From Marine Group II euryarchaeote MED-G33 (lineage in GTDB: Archaea; Thermoplasmatota; Poseidoniia; Poseidoniales; Thalassarchaeaceae), in NCBI GenBank assembly GCA_002457195.1, contig NTJU01000004.1, positions 1 through 35,692 on the forward strand: a DNA stretch of 35,692 nucleotides, read 5' to 3'. Below are positions 1-7,440 of this stretch, piece by piece. The notes beneath the pieces were generated by a model, which worked only from the letters and a program-made list of their open reading frames with translations, made no database searches and was not told where the DNA came from. Positions within the stretch are counted from its first letter, which is position 1. Every line of letters starts with the position of its first letter. The translations under genes and the position numbers were made by a program.

Positions 1-1469
1 AACGCAGGAAGCGATGGGACACTGACCTGACTCGAGGAGCCATCTGGTGCTTGAATCTCTAGAATGGTTGTAGGGGATGAAAGAATTCCACGGTTCTGTA
101 CTGGGACACTGAATGTCAGTTCATCTCCAGGAATTGCATAATAGCCTGTCAATGAATTCAATTGTTGAGACACACCATCGCGTAAACGTGAAACTGAGAC
201 GCCAGAACTAACTGCGACAAGATCTACCTCGACAAGGTTCTCGTCCAATGTTAATGTCGACACACCTATTTCGTCTGTAGCTTCAATCCAGGCGATGACA
301 CCGTGACTGGCAAAGTCGAAATTGGTTGGAGATGAATCCAACTCATGACCTGTGTCAAACTCAAGGTAGGCGCTACCATTGGCTGCGGTGGTCACGACTC
401 GTATGTCTTCTTCAATTTCATACGCGAACTCTACATCTTGGTTGGCCACTGGTTGTCCATTGCTATTGGTCACATTCACCCAAACCCCAAGATCGAAATC
501 TAAAGGCCAAGCTGGGAAAGCGAGATTGACATCGATTTCGTGATTGCGAGATACGGGGTTGTACTGATTCAACTTGAAATCGATATCTGCACCCACATCA
601 ATGCTCTGATGCCACCATGCATCATTTCGAGCATTGTCACACCACCATCGATATCCATTGATGTTGCCTGAACTGGCATTGTATGCTGTGACATTGTAAG
701 CATTTGAACATCCTGAATAAGAAACTCCCGGATCACCCGAGCCTACAACCTCAAAACGTTCTGTTGTCGATTCCTCACTATCATCAGGCAATTCGAATAA
801 ATTGTCGTAAACTTCTCCAGACCAAGCGGTTGAGGTGGTGGTTTCAGTATCCCAGATTTCACCGACATTCATTGGGAAATCATAGATCTCCTTTGGAGGG
901 GAATAATCAGTATCGATACTGAGTGTGGCCAAATCAAGACTGCTGCCAACCACCAAACTAGCCGGGAAGCCAATATTGTTGAAATCAACATCAAGATACA
1001 TGTTGTAAGTAATCTGACCAAGGTCAGAGGCGCGGATGACTTCCTCCATCTCAAGTTCTACTTCGAGATCCCCTCCCACGTTGAATCCAGACGCGACAAT
1101 GGTGGCTCCATTGTAATTGAATGTACCAGATGAGTCGAGGTCGTAAACAAGAGTGGATACGTTGTCGACAGTCGCAATTCGAATATCGACGACTTCACGT
1201 GTGAGTTGGCCCGTCAGAACGCCAACCTGTGACCCAGGAGCGCCACCAACAACCAAATCTTCTACATCGAATTCGGCATCATAGATCCATTCGTCACCGA
1301 TGCGCCAATCGACGACATCAATCAGGGTACCGCTCCTTGTCGATACCAAATTCAATGATGAGTCAGATTCCAATTCAGATGGGTTTTCCGGTTGCGAAAG
1401 CGGCACCAGAATCGAGAAAATTAGCAGCAGTACGAGGCTGATTGGCAGAAGTCGGGAATGGTCACCCAT
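1..1469 (-). CDS. Secreted/surface protein with N-terminal signal peptide, 3' truncated by the window edge (CARDB-like beta-sandwich domain begins near the edge)
   Basis: Uninterrupted minus-strand frame from ATG at 1469 to the window edge: MGDHSRLLPISLVLLLIFSILVPLSQPENPSELES...GVSVSRLRDGVSQQLNSLTGYYAIPGDELTFSVPVQNRGILSSPTTILEIQAPDGSSSQ. It is absent from the ORF track, presumably because no stop lies in the window. Confidence 0.85.
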   Translation of the reverse strand, partial: MGDHSRLLPISLVLLLIFSILVPLSQPENPSELESDSSLNLVSTRSGTLIDVVDWRIGDEWIYDAEFDVEDLVVGGAPGSQVGVLTGQLTREVVDIRIATVDNVSTLVYDLDSSGTFNYNGATIVASGFNVGGDLEVELEMEEVIRASDLGQITYNMYLDVDFNNIGFPASLVVGSSLDLATLSIDTDYSPPKEIYDFPMNVGEIWDTETTTSTAWSGEVYDNLFELPDDSEESTTERFEVVGSGDPGVSYSGCSNAYNVTAYNASSGNINGYRWWCDNARNDAWWHQSIDVGADIDFKLNQYNPVSRNHEIDVNLAFPAWPLDFDLGVWVNVTNSNGQPVANQDVEFAYEIEEDIRVVTTAANGSAYLEFDTGHELDSSPTNFDFASHGVIAWIEATDEIGVSTLTLDENLVEVDLVAVSSGVSVSRLRDGVSQQLNSLTGYYAIPGDELTFSVPVQNRGILSSPTTILEIQAPDGSSSQVSVPSLPA

Positions 1470-1495
1470 AGGGTGACCAGAGAGGAGACCCCTAT

Positions 1496-1849
1496 TCAAT
1501 TGAGCGCAATGCGGATTATGGAGATGAATGTGGTTGCCCACATCCAAAGTAGCATCACATTCCGCGTCAACTGTGTGGGCGGCCTCCAACCGGTAATAGC
1601 CTCAGCAATTTCCTTCACAAACCAACCTTCTTCATGTTCTTCAACATGGTCATTTTGCATCAAACGCTGTTCCCAAGTTGTGAATATGCAAGTGCGCTGA
1701 TTGAAGCGCCAATGCAGCCGGGTGAGAGGTGTCAAAATAGCATGAACCCACCATGCAATCGGCCAAGGTAATGCCCATCCAAGCATCAGAAAAAGCATCA
1801 CGATGAGATGGCTGAAGCGTACGGATTTTGCGGCCACCCAGCGCCACAT
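1496..1849 (-). CDS. Small membrane protein, DUF2784-like; paralogue of the neighbouring gene
   Basis: 117 aa with hydrophobic segments; GWALPWPIAWWVH...LTRLHWRFNQRTCIFTTWEQRL aligns with the 126-aa neighbour. Confidence 0.65.
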   Translation of the reverse strand: MWRWVAAKSVRFSHLIVMLFLMLGWALPWPIAWWVHAILTPLTRLHWRFNQRTCIFTTWEQRLMQNDHVEEHEEGWFVKEIAEAITGWRPPTQLTRNVMLLWMWATTFISIIRIALN

Positions 1850-1853
1850 GATC

Positions 1854-2234
1854 TCACCAAGGGATGTGATTGCCTAGATACAATCTCAATGCACACAATG
1901 CCAGACCCATGTAGGACAAACCCCATCCAAGGTTGGCTGCGGTTTCATCACTCATATGCCAACCCACAAGCGCACCCATTCGTTGAATGAAGCCCCCTTG
2001 CTCACGGGTTCCTGCTTGTGGATGACCTCTCAATTTCATTTCAATCGTTGAAAGAATACAAACGTCGGCAGTCTTCCAATGAATCAACATCGTGGGGATG
2101 AAGAAGAGCCCGAACCACCAAGCTTCAGGCCAAGGCAAAAGCCAGCCCCAAGGTACGAAAAATGTGACTCCGACATGCAAGATGTATACGGCCTTGGCTA
2201 ACGCTAAGCGAATCGGACCGACATTGTCGGTCAT
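1854..2234 (-). CDS. Small membrane protein, DUF2784-like; paralogue of the neighbouring gene
   Basis: 126 aa; GWLLPWPEAWWFG...PTMLIHWKTADVCILSTIEMKL; same layout as 1496..1849. Confidence 0.65.
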   Translation of the reverse strand: MTDNVGPIRLALAKAVYILHVGVTFFVPWGWLLPWPEAWWFGLFFIPTMLIHWKTADVCILSTIEMKLRGHPQAGTREQGGFIQRMGALVGWHMSDETAANLGWGLSYMGLALCALRLYLGNHIPW

Positions 2235-2243
2235 ATCGATGCC

Positions 2244-2861
2244 TCACAAGAGGTCGGCGAGTTCGTCTTGAATGATTTCAACGGCCTCAAGGATCTCATC
2301 CTTGTGGCGTGCGCCGGTAATCACCATCTTGCCACTGCCGAAAATCAGACAGACAACCTTCGGGTAATCGAGGCGGTAAATCAAACCGGGGAACTGCTCG
2401 GGCTCATATTCGACCTTGTCAAATGGAAGGTGGAAGGTTAGGTGGTTGAGGTTGAGTTTGCGAGGTTCTCCTGCTTGAGGTTCGTCGGTCCACTTGTCCC
2501 TGCCATCGTAATCTTCAGGGTAATGTAGAGCATAAGTCGCAACCATATTCTGAACTTCGATTTGAACATCGTCGAGTTCCCATGTCTCGATTCCGGCTGC
2601 ACGCAAATCACCGATCATGCGCTCGATACCAGTGTGGATATTGTCCTCGTTCTTACCACCAGTGCAAACTGCACGGCCGGAGCGGAACATGAGGATAGCC
2701 AACTTGGGGTCAACTACTCGATATACGACACCAGGGAATTGCTCTGGTTCATACTCACAATTCAGTTGAATTGCGATATCTGGTAAGTTCAATTCCTCAG
2801 CCACGCGGGTTGAGGCGACTACATTCACTACAGTTAGGCGGTCTTCATCACTTGTTGCCAT
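2244..2861 (-). CDS. tbp: TATA-box binding protein (TBP)
   Basis: Two imperfect repeats typical of TBP (VNVVASTRVAEELNLPDIA...CEYEPEQFPGVVYRVVDPKLAILMFRSGRAVCTGGKNED / FDKVEYEPEQFPGLIYRLDYPKVVCLIFGSGKMVITGA). ATG at 2861 is preferred over the TTG at 2876 used in the track. Confidence 0.95.
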   Translation of the reverse strand: MATSDEDRLTVVNVVASTRVAEELNLPDIAIQLNCEYEPEQFPGVVYRVVDPKLAILMFRSGRAVCTGGKNEDNIHTGIERMIGDLRAAGIETWELDDVQIEVQNMVATYALHYPEDYDGRDKWTDEPQAGEPRKLNLNHLTFHLPFDKVEYEPEQFPGLIYRLDYPKVVCLIFGSGKMVITGARHKDEILEAVEIIQDELADLL

Positions 2862-2881
2862 GGCCCGCCGTAACAAAACCC

Positions 2882-2890
2882 CTATTTAAA
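2882..2890 (-). promoter_or_regulatory. Candidate TATA box for tbp
   Basis: Minus-strand TTTAAATAG centred about 25 nt upstream of the ATG at 2861; spacing implies a leaderless or near-leaderless transcript. Confidence 0.6.
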
Positions 2891-2938
2891 GCCGCACTCA
2901 GACTTGTTTATAATGAAATGTCGATAGTAAGGCCGCAA

Positions 2939-3925
2939 TCAATCGTTTTCGATTCGCACACCTTGTGCTCCAAGTGGGGACACCATTGTTCGGCCCCCAA
3001 CCAATTCAATTGCCTCAGCTGTTCTCCGCGGTTCCATGGTTAGAGCGATCATACATCCACCGCCTCCAGCGCCTGTGAGTTTTGCTCCAAGACTAGAGGG
3101 CAATGCTGCTTCAACCATACGATCTAAATCATCATCAGATACACCCAGACCCTGTAACAAACGATGACATTCGTTCATGGCGATTCCAACGGCCTGAAGA
3201 TTCCCAAGAGAAAGGGCGGTCGTACCCGCACGGGTAACATTGCCAATTCGTTCGATATCCGTCATTCGTTCCGGCTCATTTTCGAGCAATTCTGCCACCT
3301 TGGCAACCATCTGTGCAGTGGGTCCAGGGCGGCCAGAAAAACCGATTACAAGACTTGCTTCTGATAGAGATTGGGGGATGTCTACGCTGTGGACTTCCCA
3401 GGTTCTTCGTTGACCATCGATCCGTAAATCACGAGTATATTGCCAATTTGCCAGTGATTCTTTCTTGTCAGAGACCAACACAGCTCCACCCAATGTAGTG
3501 GTACTCGTGTCGATTGGGCTGGCACGTCCACCTTGGGCTTCTGCTTCGGCAATATGGGCTGTTGTAGCGATTCCAGAAAGGGGTAAATCGTCGACTTTGG
3601 TCCCACCTATATGCAGTAGACCCGCTGCAACAGCAGAACAAATCGCTGCGCTTGAACCTAGACCTGCTGCACCAAACAACTCGCTTTCGATCTTCACGGA
3701 TAGTGGCCGACCTCCACTGCCAACCCAAACGCGTTTGAGGATTGCATCAAGATGTGGGTGACGATGTTTCTCAAATGGCATTCCGTCGATGAGCCAACCC
3801 GACTCTGATTCCTCGATAATAACTCGAATCCGAGCATCGATAGCGACCGCGACCGCTGGTTGCCCATACACCACCGCATGCTCTCCGAAGAGAATGCACT
3901 TCCCCGGCGCACTGGAGATGACCAT
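2939..3925 (-). CDS. mvk: Mevalonate kinase (GHMP kinase family)
   Basis: APGKCILFGEHAVVYGQPAVAVAI, ELFGAAGLGSSAAICSA, GGRASPIDTSTTTLGGAVL, AKLTGAGGGGCMIAL motifs. Confidence 0.92.
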   Translation of the reverse strand: MVISSAPGKCILFGEHAVVYGQPAVAVAIDARIRVIIEESESGWLIDGMPFEKHRHPHLDAILKRVWVGSGGRPLSVKIESELFGAAGLGSSAAICSAVAAGLLHIGGTKVDDLPLSGIATTAHIAEAEAQGGRASPIDTSTTTLGGAVLVSDKKESLANWQYTRDLRIDGQRRTWEVHSVDIPQSLSEASLVIGFSGRPGPTAQMVAKVAELLENEPERMTDIERIGNVTRAGTTALSLGNLQAVGIAMNECHRLLQGLGVSDDDLDRMVEAALPSSLGAKLTGAGGGGCMIALTMEPRRTAEAIELVGGRTMVSPLGAQGVRIEND

Positions 3926-4030
3926 GTGGGGCCGTGGGAGCGGGGCCTCATATCGGTATCTCTCGCGTGCGCGTGCGAGAACAAGTTCAAGGACAAGTGA
4001 TAGTTAGGGGCGGTTGCCCGAGGTGAATCT

Positions 4031-5596
4031 ATGGACGAAGAAACCGATTTTGACGTCATCATTATCGGTGCGGGTTTCGCAGGAGCATCTACTGCATTCC
4101 AATTGCTAAAGGAGGGTATCGAAGGCGATCGAATCCTGATCGTCGACCGTGGAGAACCGATTGGTAGCAAGAATCTCACGGGTGGAATCCTTTGGGGTCG
4201 AGAACTCGATGATTTTGAAGAATATCTCGGGAACTGGGAAATGGATTGCCCCGGAATTGAGCGCGCTATTAATCACAAGAAAGTCGGATTCCTAAGTAGT
4301 GAGGATGCACTCTTCGTTGAAGGAAGATTTGCATCATGGGATGGAACTGGAGGGACCGATGAACCAAGTCAGCGTTCTTCATGGTCTGTTCTTCGAGCGA
4401 AAGCAGATGCTTGGATGGCCGAGAAAATGGAGGAAGCTGGAATCTTTGTGATGGCTGGCATGAAAATCGATCAACTCCACATCGATGGCCTTGACCACGA
4501 ATCCTATGACTGTCGTGATCTCACCGACCCTGCTGAAGATAGTGGAAAAGGTGCAGCCCAGAAATGGAAGGTTGACAATCTCCCGAAAGAATTGGTCGAA
4601 AAAATTCGAAACGGCACCATCAGTGGAATTGTCCAAGATGGGGAAGTCATGACCAGCAAGGTGGTTGTCATCGCCGAAGGAAGCAACTCTGTGTTGACAC
4701 GAGGCTACCACTTTGATTCAATGCTACACGCTCAATCCAAAGACGATATGTTGCTTGGTGTCAAAGAAGTGATTCATCTGGGTAAAGAGAAGATCGATGA
4801 ACGATTCAATTGCTTTGCTGGCGATGGTGAGCGCCCCCCCAGTGGAATGGCGATGGAATTGGCACTGTCACTCTACAGAGACATGGCACACGACGCCTGG
4901 GAAAAGTACCCCAACACCAAGGGATTGTATCCGCGCTGTGGTGGATTTTTCTACACCAACAAGGAAACTGTATCGTGTGGAATCATCGTACAACTGAAAT
5001 CACTTCCCGAGGGGCTGCATACCTACGATTTGTATCAGGCGTTCAAGGAACAACCAGCAATTGCCGCACTCATTGAAGGTGGAGAAGCGATCGAATATGG
5101 GGGCCATCTCTGCCCTGAATATGGATTGCATCGAATGCCACATAGATTCACCCGCGATGGTGCGCTAGTGGTGGGTGATGCAGCCGGTCTTGTCTTTGCC
5201 AATGGAATGCAAATCCAAGGCATGAACAATGCTCTACACTCTGGCAAATTGGCCGGTAAAGCGATTGCCAAATGTATAGCAGATGGAGATGTGAGTGCAA
5301 AGGCACTCGATGCAACCTACACAAAGTCACTCAAATCCAGTTACATCTTCCGTGATCTCAAGCGATTTGAACCCGCGACCAAATTCCTCAACAATCCTGC
5401 GAACTTCACATGGGTTCCTGAACTGGTTGGCAAAACCGCGAACCGTGTCTTCCGAGAAATCGGTGAAGAAAAAGTTCCGGCCGAGAAGGTTTTACGCCAA
5501 GTTCGCAAGGAAATGCGCGCCGAAAACAAAGCAAACAAGAAGGGGATGGGGCTCTTCGGCATGCTAAAGTTGGCGCTGATGGGGAGAAAACTCTGA
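4031..5596 (+). CDS. fixC: FixC-like FAD-dependent electron transfer flavoprotein-quinone oxidoreductase
   Basis: FDVIIIGAGFAGASTAFQLLKEG FAD motif; LTGGILWGRELD, LGVKEVIHLGKEKIDERF, GALVVGDAAGLVFANGMQIQGMNNALHSG; followed directly by a FixX-like ferredoxin. Confidence 0.87.
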   Translation: MDEETDFDVIIIGAGFAGASTAFQLLKEGIEGDRILIVDRGEPIGSKNLTGGILWGRELDDFEEYLGNWEMDCPGIERAINHKKVGFLSSEDALFVEGRFASWDGTGGTDEPSQRSSWSVLRAKADAWMAEKMEEAGIFVMAGMKIDQLHIDGLDHESYDCRDLTDPAEDSGKGAAQKWKVDNLPKELVEKIRNGTISGIVQDGEVMTSKVVVIAEGSNSVLTRGYHFDSMLHAQSKDDMLLGVKEVIHLGKEKIDERFNCFAGDGERPPSGMAMELALSLYRDMAHDAWEKYPNTKGLYPRCGGFFYTNKETVSCGIIVQLKSLPEGLHTYDLYQAFKEQPAIAALIEGGEAIEYGGHLCPEYGLHRMPHRFTRDGALVVGDAAGLVFANGMQIQGMNNALHSGKLAGKAIAKCIADGDVSAKALDATYTKSLKSSYIFRDLKRFEPATKFLNNPANFTWVPELVGKTANRVFREIGEEKVPAEKVLRQVRKEMRAENKANKKGMGLFGMLKLALMGRKL

Positions 5597-5605
5597 GGTA
5601 TTATA

Positions 5606-5923
5606 ATGTCTGAATCAATCAAATTGGGTCTTTTCACATACGATGTCAAGAATGGTCTTGGCTTGATTGGATACAACGTAGACGAGCATGAACATGCCCA
5701 CATTATCGTCGAGACCAGCAAGTGCAACGACTGTTCCCACATGATGTGTGTCTGGGGTTGCCCCGCACAATGCTACAACTTCCGTGACCAGGGCTTAGAG
5801 GAAATGAAATTCCAGTATGAGGACTGCGTTGAATGTGGTACTTGCTACATCATGTGCGACCAAGGGGCCGTGAGTTGGAATCACCCCCGTGGTGGCTTCG
5901 GAATCACTTACAGTCAGGGTTGA
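5606..5923 (+). CDS. fixX: FixX-like ferredoxin
   Basis: 105 aa; CNDCSHMMCVWGCPAQCYNF...YEDCVECGTCYIMCDQGAVSWNHPRGGFGITY matches the FixX C-terminal pattern; 9 nt after fixC. Confidence 0.85.
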   Translation: MSESIKLGLFTYDVKNGLGLIGYNVDEHEHAHIIVETSKCNDCSHMMCVWGCPAQCYNFRDQGLEEMKFQYEDCVECGTCYIMCDQGAVSWNHPRGGFGITYSQG

Positions 5924-5931
5924 GTGTAGCG

Positions 5932-7440
5932 ATGTCGCTACACGTTTACGATACTCGAACCCGAGAAAAGCGGCTTTTTGAGACCGCAAAGACCGGTGAG
6001 GTCGACATGTATGTCTGTGGGATTACTCCCTACTCACCTTCACACTTAGGACACGCTCGGTGTTACATCGCCTTTGATTTGGTCCATCGCTGGTTGGAAG
6101 CAAGTGGTTGGACTGTCAATTATGTCCAGAATTTTACCGATATCGATGACAAAATCATTCATGCAGCCAGTGAGGAAGGGATTGACTTCCTAGAGGTGGC
6201 CAATCGCAATATCGAGGATTATTATCGAGCCATGGATTTGCTCAATGTGTTGCGAGCGGACCATTACCCACGTGTGACAGAGGTGGTTCCTGAAATCATT
6301 ACCATGGTCGAAACACTCATCGAAAAAGAGCATGCATATGTGGCTGAAGATGGAGTTTGGTTCAGTATTGCTTCAGCACCCGAGAAGTATGGGGTGTTGA
6401 CAGGGCAATCCATCGATGCGGTCAAGGCTGGAGCGGGTGGACGTGTTGAGAAATCAGGCAAACGCGATCACAAGGATTTCGCATTGTGGAAGGTCGCCAA
6501 ACCCGGAGAGCCATCATGGCCTTCACCATGGGGCGATGGACGACCTGGGTGGCACATCGAATGTAGTGCCATGTCACTCAAACACTTTGGCGAGCAGTTC
6601 GACATCCACGGTGGTGGCCACGACCTCCGATTCCCACATCATGAAGCTGAAATATTCCAATCCGAATGTTGTACTGGGAAGACTCCGCTGGTTCAGTATT
6701 GGATGCACAACGGTTTCGTCAACATCGATGGAGAGAAGATGAGCAAGTCCCTTGGGAACTTTTGGACCATTAGTGATGCATTGGGAAATTATGACCCACT
6801 GGTTCTTCGGCATGCACTCCTGAATGCGCATTATCGATCACCCATTGACCTCACAGAACAATTGCTCGAGGATGCCAAAGGCCACCATGTAAAGTTGGTC
6901 GAAGCCTATGGTCATGCATTGGTCGTCACTGACCTGGCCAAGAAGGCAGGATTGCAAGAAGCACCAAGATTGCCGCAAGCAGATGTCGCTTCAACGGATT
7001 TCCTTACGAGTAAACTCGGACTCTTGGAAAAACTTCTGCAAGAAGCAGCGATTGCCATGGATGATGATTTCAACAGTCGTCAGGCATTGGCCAAGGTCAG
7101 CAATGGTGCGCGCTTGATTCCACAGATTCTCAACAACGAAGATATCGATGAACGGGATACTGCCGCCTTTGCCATATATGCCATCGATTGGTTGGAGGAG
7201 TTTGCCGGTTCAGTTCTCGGTCTACTTCCATCGAAGGATGCGGCCATGGCCGTTCACGACCCAAGTTTAGACCCTGCACGACAGGCGATCAAGGACGACG
7301 TTGAGCAACTTCTCGCCCGACGTGCAATTGCCAGGGCAGCCAAAGATTGGGATAGTGCTGATGAGATTCGTGATGCACTTGCCGCAATGGGTGTCTCCGT
7401 CAAGGATACGCCAGATGGTGTGGTGTGGACACTTGAGTAA
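5932..7440 (+). CDS. cysS: Cysteinyl-tRNA synthetase
   Basis: [21 protein letters not shown] (HIGH region), [45 protein letters not shown] at 5932 preferred over the longer track start. Confidence 0.92.
   Translation: MSLHVYDTRTREKRLFETAKTGEVDMYVCGITPYSPSHLGHARCYIAFDLVHRWLEASGWTVNYVQNFTDIDDKIIHAASEEGIDFLEVANRNIEDYYRAMDLLNVLRADHYPRVTEVVPEIITMVETLIEKEHAYVAEDGVWFSIASAPEKYGVLTGQSIDAVKAGAGGRVEKSGKRDHKDFALWKVAKPGEPSWPSPWGDGRPGWHIECSAMSLKHFGEQFDIHGGGHDLRFPHHEAEIFQSECCTGKTPLVQYWMHNGFVNIDGEKMSKSLGNFWTISDALGNYDPLVLRHALLNAHYRSPIDLTEQLLEDAKGHHVKLVEAYGHALVVTDLAKKAGLQEAPRLPQADVASTDFLTSKLGLLEKLLQEAAIAMDDDFNSRQALAKVSNGARLIPQILNNEDIDERDTAAFAIYAIDWLEEFAGSVLGLLPSKDAAMAVHDPSLDPARQAIKDDVEQLLARRAIARAAKDWDSADEIRDALAAMGVSVKDTPDGVVWTLE

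Noticed and set aside
326-1700. Several small plus- and minus-strand ORFs (326..529, 704..922, 869..1054, 1229..1441, 1458..1700)
   Set aside because: They lie opposite or out of frame with the long open minus-strand frame 1..1469 or the membrane-protein genes; peptides look like shadow translations.
3694-4179. Minus-strand 161-aa ORF spanning the mvk/fixC intergenic region
   Set aside because: Out of frame with both confidently assigned genes; low-complexity Ser/Arg/Pro composition typical of shadow ORFs.
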